Assembly: GCA_903887005.1 (NCBI GenBank)
Contig: CAISOH010000080.1
Coordinates: 1-48,025 of the forward strand
DNA length: 48,025 nucleotides
Direction: 5' to 3'
Source: an uncultured Bacteroidota bacterium
Lineage (GTDB): Bacteria; Bacteroidota; Bacteroidia; Chitinophagales; Chitinophagaceae
In this document: piece after piece, positions 31,244-37,865 of the stretch
Numbering within the stretch: position 1 is the first letter of the stretch
How the letters are laid out: each line of letters opens with the position of its first letter
Program-made: the position numbers and the translations under genes
The notes under the pieces: generated by a model
The model's input: the letters and a program-made list of their open reading frames with translations, nothing else
What the model was told of the DNA's origin: nothing
Databases searched by the model: none

Positions 31244-32344
31244 ATGAAACCATTAAGCAAACTATTCCTGCTTATCTGTTGCAGCGTACCATTATATAGT
31301 TATGGACAGAATACAGATAAAGATCAGCAGACAGTAATAAATACCGGCAACAAAACCTGTGGTTCCGGCTGTTGCTGTGGCATGGAAACTCAAACTCCAT
31401 CCGGCATCATGACAGACCACATTCATAATAAAGGGGAATGGATGGCAACCTGCACCTATATGGATACCAGGATGAAAGGAAACCATATAGGAGCAACGCC
31501 TGCAAATGACAATATGGTGTACCGGGAAAATTATATGATGGCACCTGAAACTATGAATATGCAAATGCATATGGCAATGCTGATGTATGGGCTTACCAAC
31601 AAGCTTACGCTCATGGGTATGGCCGGTTTTACTAGTGATAATATGATGATGAATATGGCAACGAATATGCCCGGCATGAACATGACTCCCGGAAATACAA
31701 CCATGCAGTCTTTGTCATCAGGTTTTACAGATACTAAAATATACGGATTGTACAACCTCTCTGGTAAAGAATCACAACGCATCATCGCAAGTATGGGTGC
31801 AAGTATCCCCACAGGTACTTTTAAGGCAACAGGTGTTACAATGCTTGGTGAAAACCAGCGCCTTCCGTATGATATGCAACCGGGTACGGGCTCATTCAGT
31901 ATAATACCCGGCATTACTTATGTACATCAATACAACCGGTATTCTTTGGGGGTTGATGCCGGCGCTGATATAAAACTATCCGGTAACACGCTGGGATATA
32001 AACAAGGGAATGTTTATCAGGCCTCTGCATGGGCTAGCCGCAGATTGCTTCCTTTTGTAAGCGGTTCTATACGGGCGGAAGAAATTGTATCGGATAAGAT
32101 CACAGGATCTGACCCGGCAATAGCGATCCCTGTTTATGAAACCAATGACCCCACTGCCAATACCGCTAATTATGGCGGAAAAATGGTTAACATTTATGCA
32201 GGCCCTAATTTTCATTTTGATCAACCTGTCTTAAAAAATTTCCAGCTTCATTGTGAATATGGCGTTCCGGTATATCAGAATCTTAATGGCACACAAATGT
32301 CGGAGCATTCAAATTTAGTGGCAGGGTTGATGTATAAATTTTAA
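31244..32344 (+). CDS. Met-rich outer-membrane beta-barrel ('transporter'-like)
   Basis: A 366-residue protein with signal peptide (KLFLLICCSVPLYSYGQ). The mature N terminus carries a cysteine cluster (TCGSGCCCGME) and then an exceptional methionine-rich stretch: about residues 90-150 include METMNMQMHMAMLMYG-type and MMMNMATNMPGMNM runs. Methionine clusters of this kind bind Cu(I) in exported proteins. The rest alternates in the manner of an outer-membrane barrel (KIYGLYNL, GSFSIIPGITYVHQY) and ends in an aromatic residue (LVAGLMYKF), the usual barrel signature; it resembles the Phenol_MetA_deg-type channels annotated as transporters. The gene is followed by the MbnP-like gene on the same strand. 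Copper specificity is inferred from composition and neighbours. Confidence 0.72.
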   Translation: MKPLSKLFLLICCSVPLYSYGQNTDKDQQTVINTGNKTCGSGCCCGMETQTPSGIMTDHIHNKGEWMATCTYMDTRMKGNHIGATPANDNMVYRENYMMAPETMNMQMHMAMLMYGLTNKLTLMGMAGFTSDNMMMNMATNMPGMNMTPGNTTMQSLSSGFTDTKIYGLYNLSGKESQRIIASMGASIPTGTFKATGVTMLGENQRLPYDMQPGTGSFSIIPGITYVHQYNRYSLGVDAGADIKLSGNTLGYKQGNVYQASAWASRRLLPFVSGSIRAEEIVSDKITGSDPAIAIPVYETNDPTANTANYGGKMVNIYAGPNFHFDQPVLKNFQLHCEYGVPVYQNLNGTQMSEHSNLVAGLMYKF

Positions 32345-32366
32345 CCGGACATAACACACCAAATCA

Positions 32367-32393
32367 CGTAGAGACGCAATGCTTGCGTCTCTG
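32367..32393. repeat. Dispersed dyad GAGACGCAATGCTTGCGTCTC, copy 2
   Basis: CGTAGAGACGCAATG and its complement TTGCGTCTCTG in the gap between the barrel and MbnP-like genes. The same element is at 1253-1283. In this position it could also attenuate transcription within the operon. Confidence 0.75.
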
Positions 32394-32436
32394 CCAAAAC
32401 AAACAAAAATTCAAAATCAATTTTATAAAGATAATT

Positions 32437-33246
32437 ATGAAAAATAAGACAACAGTTTTTCGCATAGCATCATTTTGTGCCCTTTTACTCACAGCTATCT
32501 GCTTTATGAGTATTACTTCCTGTAAAAAAAAGACTACAGTTGAAGCTACCGGCACCTTCTTCATACACCTGCACACAAATATTGACACCAACGAGGTAGC
32601 AGATAAGACTGCATTATACAGAGATTCCGGAGGCAGGCATTTCGGGCTGTCAGTTGCGCAATTCTATCTTTCCAATATCATGATCCACAATGTCAATGGC
32701 AACATGTACACTTTTACCGGTGTTCACGTTCTTAAATGCATTGATAGTGAAGCTTATCTTATTGGGAATGCGCCTGTTGGCACTTATGATTATGTTATGT
32801 TTGATGTCGGATTAGATCAGGCGACTAACGCACTTACTCCCGCAAGTTTTACCAACAACGGAAACACCCCAAATTCTACGATGTGGTATGGCAATACCTC
32901 ACAAGGGTATATGTACATGAAATTACAGGGTTTTGCAGATACCACCATGGCTCAGAACGGAACCAACCTTGTTCATTTTTCATATGGTATCGGCAAGATG
33001 TTCGCCGTGGGGGGCGGAGACAGAAATCTGAAATCCGTTAGCATGCCTGTGCGCACAGCCTCTTATGCACCTTATATTTTAACTGTCGGTGGCACTCAAT
33101 ATATCCATATGATCTGCGATTATGGAAAACTGCTCTCGACAGTGAATTTCAACACACAGGATAGCACTGATACTTACAGTCTAAACCCTTCAATATCCAA
33201 CATAATTGCTAATAATATCCCGAACATGTTCAGTTATGAGGAATAA
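32437..33246 (+). CDS. MbnP-like copper-binding lipoprotein
   Basis: A 269-residue protein from ATG 32437; the frame is open 18 codons upstream but the signal peptide begins here (MKNKTTVFRIASFCALLLTA) and ends in lipobox SITSC followed by KKK. The mature part matches the MbnP family: FFIHLHTNIDTNEV, FGLSVAQFYLSNIMIHNVNG, the NSTMWYGNTSQGYMYMKLQGF block with the conserved tryptophan, and the closing strands. In characterised MbnP a copper ion is held by a histidine and a tryptophan-derived kynurenine, made by the partner diheme protein MbnH. No MbnH-type gene is in the window. In the FSYGIGK segment, where relatives as I recall have a Y-H-x-G motif, the histidine position is glycine. The stop overlaps the next start by 11 bp. 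Confidence 0.85.
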   Translation: MKNKTTVFRIASFCALLLTAICFMSITSCKKKTTVEATGTFFIHLHTNIDTNEVADKTALYRDSGGRHFGLSVAQFYLSNIMIHNVNGNMYTFTGVHVLKCIDSEAYLIGNAPVGTYDYVMFDVGLDQATNALTPASFTNNGNTPNSTMWYGNTSQGYMYMKLQGFADTTMAQNGTNLVHFSYGIGKMFAVGGGDRNLKSVSMPVRTASYAPYILTVGGTQYIHMICDYGKLLSTVNFNTQDSTDTYSLNPSISNIIANNIPNMFSYEE

Positions 33247-33619
33247 ACCCTTTATTTCATCTGCTATTACCATAACACTCGTCAGTGTTATGGTAATGGT
33301 TTCCTGTACGCATAAAAGCGCAGTTTTGCCTGATGTAAGTTTCAGTAAAGACATTATCCCCATATTCCAGGCCAGTTGCGCTTTGAATGGAGGTTGTCAT
33401 TCAGGTGCAACTAATAATGGTCATAACATGGATTTTGACAGCAATGCTGCTTACAATACCATTATCACAAAGCAACTGGTAATTTATAGTAATCCCACAG
33501 CAAGTTTATTGTATGTCCAAATCAGTTCCGGCATCATGCCTAAATCACCCTACCCTATCCTGAGCGCTGACAAAATTAACTTAGTACTTAACTGGATAAA
33601 ACAGGGCGCAAAGCCATAA
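33236..33619 (+). CDS. Cytochrome c-like lipoprotein with a C-x5-C-H motif
   Basis: A 127-residue protein from ATG 33236, overlapping the end of the MbnP-like gene (ATGAGGAATAA), which fits translational coupling. The N terminus is a signal sequence with lipobox MVSC. The mature domain reads VSFSKDIIPIFQASCALNGG then CHSGATNNGHNMDF, the layout of small c-type cytochromes (F-x(n)-C...C-H, later a methionine). The two cysteines are separated by five residues and not the usual two, so it is C-x5-C-H. A distal methionine in SGIMPKSPYPIL is the likely sixth ligand. Relatives with extra spacing (C-x4-C-H) are common in Bacteroidota. It could be the electron-transfer partner for copper or for the MbnP-like protein. 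Confidence 0.75.
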   Translation: MRNKPFISSAITITLVSVMVMVSCTHKSAVLPDVSFSKDIIPIFQASCALNGGCHSGATNNGHNMDFDSNAAYNTIITKQLVIYSNPTASLLYVQISSGIMPKSPYPILSADKINLVLNWIKQGAKP

Positions 33620-33805
33620 ACCCCTGCCCCCTAAAGGGGAACTAAGAATTTAGCTTTCTCAAGATCATTTTACAACAGATTTCTATTAAACAATTTTATT
33701 GGAACAGAGGTGTTAATCAAAAAAATAATTCAGCACAGTATATTCCTATCCTGATGTAATAATATACAGCTTAATAGCTTGCCCTCCTTCAGGGGTCAGG
33801 GGTTC
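33619..33805. repeat. 24-bp inverted repeats flanking a gene-free 140 bp
   Basis: Left arm AACCCCTGCCCCCTAAAGGG... at 33619-33642 and right arm at about 33782-33805, which reads GAACCCCTGACCCCTGAAGG... on the minus strand. The arms match in 19 of 24 positions and are themselves partly dyadic. Nothing coding lies between. The right arm overlaps the last codons of dtd. It could be a small non-autonomous element or two copies of a dispersed GC-rich repeat. Confidence 0.5.
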
Positions 33806-34245
33806 TTACTATCCATTATTATTGTTACCGGCCCGTCATTGACCAATGCTACTTTCATATCTGCTCCGAAAACGCCTGTAGCAACCTGCTTACCTGACCT
33901 TTCCGAAAGGGTGGCAATAAAGTATTCGTACAAAGGAATAGCCTGCTCAGGCCGGGCAGCTTTAATAAATGAAGGGCGATTACCCTTTTTATAAGATGCA
34001 TGGAGTGTGAACTGGCTTACCACCAGCAGGTCGCCATCTATATCTTTTATGTCTTTGTTCATTAGCCCGTTTTCATCAGCAAAAACTCTTAGTTGAGCTA
34101 TTTTGCCGCAAAGCCAGTCTGCATCTTCTCTATTGTCTTCTGTTTCTATACCTAATAGTATAAGGAAACCATTGCCTATAGCTGATTTCAGGTCGCCATT
34201 GATGGTAACGCTTGCTGTGGAAACTCTCTGAATTATTACTCTCAT
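33796..34245 (-). CDS. dtd: D-aminoacyl-tRNA deacylase
   Basis: A 149-residue DTD enzyme that removes D-amino acids (and glycine from tRNA-Ala) from mischarged tRNAs. The signature VVSQFTLHASYKKGNRPSF contains the S-Q-F-T-L block, and the second signature NDGPVTIIMDS contains the cross-subunit Gly-cis-Pro pair. Start MRVIIQRVSTASV is standard. The last residues (after MDS) are encoded by the right arm of a GC-rich inverted repeat (33782-33805) and may have been altered by it; the catalytic parts are not affected. Confidence 0.96.
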   Translation of the reverse strand: MRVIIQRVSTASVTINGDLKSAIGNGFLILLGIETEDNREDADWLCGKIAQLRVFADENGLMNKDIKDIDGDLLVVSQFTLHASYKKGNRPSFIKAARPEQAIPLYEYFIATLSERSGKQVATGVFGADMKVALVNDGPVTIIMDSKNP

Positions 34246-34403
34246 ATACTTTCAGTCCGCCATGCATGGAGGCATTTGTTTCCACTAAACTAATAAATTC
34301 ATGGTTACCTCACTCATTGCTGTTATTTTTGTGGCTATACTTGCAAAGGGATTAGTTAGTGAATTGTATCGAAAAAGTTAAATAGATAATCTGTCATGGT
34401 AAA

Positions 34404-34439
34404 AATTGTCATGGTGAGCCGCGCCGAACCACGACAATT
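34404..34439. repeat. Dispersed dyad with GAGCCGCGCCGA loop, copy 1
   Basis: AATTGTCATGGT and ACCACGACAATT form an imperfect 12-bp stem around GAGCCGCGCCGA. The same loop with a different stem sequence is at 47962-47991. It lies between dtd and mnmE, which are divergently transcribed. Confidence 0.75.
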
Positions 34440-34551
34440 CTTACAATGACCTGCTGAGTAATGTACATTAGCTGAACAAAGTTCCGAACTCATTAATTTG
34501 CCCTTAGCATAGTTTTATAATTCCGAATAACCGGGATATAGATTTTTTTCA

Positions 34552-35940
34552 ATGATCAACATCAGTGATACCATAGTAGCAATAGCAACCCCACCAGGTG
34601 AAGGGGCAATAGGCATGATACGCCTGAGCGGGAATGAAGCTATTGCTATTGTTAATAAAATATTTTCAGGTAAAGACCTCGCAAAACAACAATCACATAC
34701 ACTTCATTTCGGAAAGATAATGGATGGAGCGAAAGTGATAGATGAGGTGGTAGTGAGTATATACAAAGGGCCTAAGAGCTATACAGGAGAAGATATCATA
34801 GAGATTAGTTGTCATGGTTCTGACTATGTGCTGAAGCAGGTCATCAACCTGTGTATGGAGCATGGCGCAAGAATGGCCAGGCCCGGAGAGTTCACACTCA
34901 GAGCTTTTCTGAATGGCAAGCTCGACCTGACGCAGGCCGAAGCTGTTGCCGACCTGATAGCAAGCCAGAGCGGTTCTGCTCATAAGGCTGCGATACATAA
35001 TCTGCGTGGCGGCTTTAGCGAAGACCTGAAACAGATGCGCGAAGAGCTGATAAAGTTCAGCGCGCTTATTGAACTGGAGCTTGATTTTAGCCAGGAAGAT
35101 GTGGAATTTGCAGACCGTACACAGTTTTATGCATTGATAGACCGGCTCACGACCGCCACAGAGCAATTGATAAATTCCTTTAAGCTGGGCAACGTAATAA
35201 AGAATGGCGTAAGCGTAGCTATTATTGGCAGGCCAAATTCGGGCAAAAGCACGCTGCTCAATGCGCTGCTAAATGAGGAACGCGCAATAGTGAGCGAGAT
35301 AGCAGGCACTACCCGCGATACTATTGAGGAAACACTCAATATCAATGGCATACTTTTTCGTCTCATAGATACCGCAGGCATCCGCGAGCACAGCATAGAT
35401 ACCATAGAACTAAAGGGTATGGAGAGAAGCAAGGAGGCTATGAATAAGGCGGATATCGTCATTTATCTTTTTGATTTGACAGAGAACAATCCCGTCACTG
35501 CGAGGAACGAAGCTGCCCAATTCCCAATTCCCAATTCCGAAAACGGAGTCAAATACCTGCTGGTAGGAAATAAAGTGGATGAGACCGGAATGGAAAATGC
35601 AAAGAACACTTTTGCTGATATTGACAATAATATCATTTTTATCTCTGCTAAAAACAAAGAAAATATTCATCAGCTAAAAGAAACACTTTTTGCGCTTGTA
35701 GCCGGAGGGGAAATAAAACAGGAAGGCACCATCATCACTAATGCGAGACATTACGGAGCGCTGCAGGAAGTTCTGAAATCACTGCATGATATAAAGAACG
35801 GGCTGGACAATAATATATCAGGAGACCTTATCTCGCTTGATATCCGCACCTGCCTTTTTGCGCTTGGAGAGATAACAGGCGAAGTGACAACAGAGGATAA
35901 GCTGGATTACATTTTCTCGAAGTTTTGTATCGGGAAGTAA
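34552..35940 (+). CDS. mnmE: tRNA-5-carboxymethylaminomethyl modification GTPase
   Basis: A 462-residue MnmE (TrmE). With MnmG it modifies uridine 34 of several tRNAs. The N-terminal tetrahydrofolate-binding domain opens DTIVAIATPPGEGAIGMIRL, the helical domain has GEFTLRAFLNGKLDLTQAEA, and the G domain shows GRPNSGKST (about 226-234), GTTRD, DTAG and NKVD. The C-terminal zinc-like motif is FCIGK, ending the protein. Between G3 and G4 (around residues 322-329) there is a run of Phe, Pro, Ile and Asn encoded by a repeated AATTCCC word, unlike relatives. The 3' end (TTGTATCGGGAAGTAA) is the site used by SGI1-type elements in other bacteria. Confidence 0.97.
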   Translation: MINISDTIVAIATPPGEGAIGMIRLSGNEAIAIVNKIFSGKDLAKQQSHTLHFGKIMDGAKVIDEVVVSIYKGPKSYTGEDIIEISCHGSDYVLKQVINLCMEHGARMARPGEFTLRAFLNGKLDLTQAEAVADLIASQSGSAHKAAIHNLRGGFSEDLKQMREELIKFSALIELELDFSQEDVEFADRTQFYALIDRLTTATEQLINSFKLGNVIKNGVSVAIIGRPNSGKSTLLNALLNEERAIVSEIAGTTRDTIEETLNINGILFRLIDTAGIREHSIDTIELKGMERSKEAMNKADIVIYLFDLTENNPVTARNEAAQFPIPNSENGVKYLLVGNKVDETGMENAKNTFADIDNNIIFISAKNKENIHQLKETLFALVAGGEIKQEGTIITNARHYGALQEVLKSLHDIKNGLDNNISGDLISLDIRTCLFALGEITGEVTTEDKLDYIFSKFCIGK

Positions 35941-36040
35941 ACAATCTACTATTAACGCTCATTTTCTCAGTGTTCATGCGGGTTTTGGAAGTTCTCATTT
36001 GCCGTTATCAAGTATAATATTTGCTATTAGTAGCTCTTTT

Positions 36041-36150
36041 TTAGTTACTAATTTGGTTACTACAAATAAATTGGGGGTCTTTATGGTTACTAGGCGAAAT
36101 AACTACTGCTAAATACTGCTAGTTACTGCCAAATACTGCTAAATACCCAC
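36041..36150. promoter_or_regulatory. Iteron-like 10-bp direct repeats upstream of the HTH gene
   Basis: Four 10-bp units in exact register: AACTACTGCT, AAATACTGCT, AGTTACTGCC, AAATACTGCT (36101-36140), followed by a fifth, broken unit. Further upstream GGTTACTA and AGTTACTA occur three times (36043, 36055, 36085). The inverse AGTAAC is just before the ATG. A period of 10 bp puts all sites on one DNA face, as in operators or iterons. Confidence 0.6.
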
Positions 36151-36188
36151 AATTCTAAATTATTAGTGACCAAAACAAGAAGTAACTT

Positions 36189-36557
36189 ATGAGTAGCAAC
36201 ATGCGAATCCCGAAAGTATGCGAATACTGTAAAAACGAGTTTACAGCGCAGAAACTAGCAACAAAGTATTGCTCTTTAAAATGCGCCCAGCGAAACTATA
36301 AGAAAACAAAGCGGGATGAGAAGATAAATGCAGCACATAAAGAATACACGGAAATTCGGCAAAATAACAAGCCAAAACTGGCAGATACTATTATCTATCC
36401 AAAATCTTATTTAACAGTAAAAGACACCTGTAAAATGCTGAATGCTTCCGATTCTACAATACGCAAGTATATCAAAGACGGAAAAATAAAAACAATTAGG
36501 ATTGGCAAGAAGCATATAATCAAAAGAGAAGATATTGAAAAGATGTTCCAGATATAA
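36189..36557 (+). CDS. Zinc-ribbon plus excisionase-type HTH protein
   Basis: A 122-residue protein with two parts. Residues 1-45 hold a zinc finger, CEYC...YCSLKC, with the cysteines spaced as in small treble-clef fingers. After a lysine-rich linker the second part, YLTVKDTCKMLNASDSTIRK followed by YIKDGKIKTIRIGKKHIIKR, is a winged HTH of the MerR/excisionase (HTH_17) type. In Bacteroidota such proteins commonly accompany tyrosine recombinases on integrative elements. No recombinase gene is present here. It lies 250 bp after mnmE and is preceded by 10-bp direct repeats that may be its binding sites. Confidence 0.8.
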   Translation: MSSNMRIPKVCEYCKNEFTAQKLATKYCSLKCAQRNYKKTKRDEKINAAHKEYTEIRQNNKPKLADTIIYPKSYLTVKDTCKMLNASDSTIRKYIKDGKIKTIRIGKKHIIKREDIEKMFQI

Positions 36558-36864
36558 AGTCAGTTTGCAAGTTCGCAAAGTTTGCAACTATTCAGTTTTG
36601 AAAAATAAATTTATAGCGATGCAAAAAGTAATTTTCCTTTACTGGTAAGGCTTTCAGTTATTTGAGGTACAAATGGGGTACAAAAATTGGGAATAATGCA
36701 GTATTTATTCTATTTCTGCTATACCTAATTTGCTGCAAAAGCCTATAAAGAATAAACCAAGGGGGTTAAAATAAATATACATTGTCGAAAAGCAGGCTTT
36801 GCGGGATTTAATTTTTCCTGAATTAAATGAAACAAATTCGTATAATTGAAAAACACTAAAAATT
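36558..36864. other. Gene-free segment of the putative element remnant
   Basis: A 307-bp gap without a reading frame. It contains TTTACTGGTAAGGCTTTCAG (36635-36655), resembling DNA next to the tRNA-Lys scar at 17765-17783, and a GGTACAAA direct pair (36666-36673 and 36677-36684). Such pairs are seen near recombination sites, but function is not proven here. Confidence 0.4.
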
Positions 36865-37200
36865 CTATTTTGTCTCCCTAACAATGTTTTGTTTGTAATT
36901 TGATACTATCAGATTTCTGAAATGATCTAAATCCTTACATGCTGCTATATATGTCTTTTCGTTAATTTTACCATCTCCAAATTTTTTACTAATATCTTCC
37001 ATCATTTTATTAATTTTATTTATTGTTCCGCTCATACTTTGACGTGGTAAACCAAAGAAATCCTTTATGTATTCTTTTATGAAATCTTTTAATGGTGTCA
37101 AAACTAAAATGTCAATTACCCCATGTCCTATTAACTGTATAAGTGCTTTTGATTCTGTAGAAATATAAAATTCATAATTTATCTCGAAAGAATGATGCAT
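36865..37200 (-). CDS. Hypothetical protein, element-associated
   Basis: A 111-residue protein with no recognised family. The N-terminal half is hydrophobic/amphipathic (LIQLIGHGVIDILVLTPL) and the C-terminal half is helical and lysine-rich (GTINKINKMMEDISKKFG). It is AT-rich, like the two HTH genes around it, and lies on the opposite strand to them. The position inside the suspected mobile remnant suggests accessory cargo. Confidence 0.5.
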   Translation of the reverse strand: MHHSFEINYEFYISTESKALIQLIGHGVIDILVLTPLKDFIKEYIKDFFGLPRQSMSGTINKINKMMEDISKKFGDGKINEKTYIAACKDLDHFRNLIVSNYKQNIVRETK

Positions 37201-37344
37201 TATTAACGAGACCTGATGAATAATATCTACCTAAACCACATAGAACTATGTAAGATTGTAAGATTTCGTAAGGATATTACATAATATTACAGATTCATAA
37301 TATGCAATCTCAAATTGTTTCAAATTGCAGCATAAGCAAAATGT

Positions 37345-37614
37345 ATGCATATGAAACAAATCATTTTAATCCTCTCAGAAATTCAATCTTTACTAGAGTT
37401 AAACAAAGAGGTATTAACTCTCCAACAGTACGCAAAATATGCTGGTATTTCAATTCAAACAGCATATAAACAAACCTCACAGAGAAGGTTACCATTTTAT
37501 CGCCAAGGCAAACATCTTTATTTAAAAAGAGAAGATGTTATTGCCTTCCTTTTAAGCCATCCAGTTAAATCAAATTCAGATATTGAAAAGGATGCGATGA
37601 AACATTTGCAATAG
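37345..37614 (+). CDS. Small excisionase-type HTH protein
   Basis: An 89-residue protein; a start at the second Met (37351) is equally possible. LTLQQYAKYAGISIQTAYKQ followed by RRLPFYRQGKHLYLKREDVI is an HTH_17 DNA-binding domain: helix-turn-helix plus the R-Q-G-K-x-L/x wing. The first 20 residues are a helix, possibly for dimerisation. Proteins of this kind act as excisionases or control genes on integrative elements. It is the last element-type gene before housekeeping genes resume. Confidence 0.75.
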   Translation: MHMKQIILILSEIQSLLELNKEVLTLQQYAKYAGISIQTAYKQTSQRRLPFYRQGKHLYLKREDVIAFLLSHPVKSNSDIEKDAMKHLQ

Positions 37615-37719
37615 GATACTCAAAGCCCATCGCTCAACATGAGGACAATTTGAAAAATTATTCTTAACCAAAACTAATATTGAATCCACTTATTACATTT
37701 CAACCTGCGATTTATGGCT

Positions 37720-37830
37720 TTTAGCCAATTAACTATTTACCCTTTTAACCATTTACCCAATTAACTATTTACCCTTTTTAACCATTTACCCAATTAACCA
37801 TTTCCCCTTTTAACTATTTAACCAATTAGC
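37720..37830. repeat. Degenerate TTAACTATTTACCC minisatellite
   Basis: Alternating words (AATTAACTATTTACCC, TTTTAACCATTTACCC and the like) fill about 110 bp before the E2 gene. Related, shorter runs occur at about 8161-8215 and 10438-10498, always intergenic. Confidence 0.7.
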
Positions 37831-37832
37831 CT

Positions 37833-37840
37833 TACTTTTG
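37833..37840 (+). promoter_or_regulatory. Candidate -7 promoter element of the E2 gene
   Basis: TACTTTTG, a perfect TAnnTTTG, 25 bp upstream of the ATG at 37866. The -33 position falls in the minisatellite and has no TTG. Confidence 0.5.
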
Positions 37841-37865
37841 ATTTTTAAAATACAGAACATTATTT

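Noticed and set aside
31244-33619. A methanobactin biosynthesis locus
   Set aside because: No MbnA precursor-like peptide, MbnB or MbnC genes are seen; only an MbnP-like protein is present.
36687-36702. Second copy of the mnmE att site (TTGGGAATAA)
   Set aside because: It matches only a few bases of TCGGGAAGTAA and is not convincing as a direct repeat.
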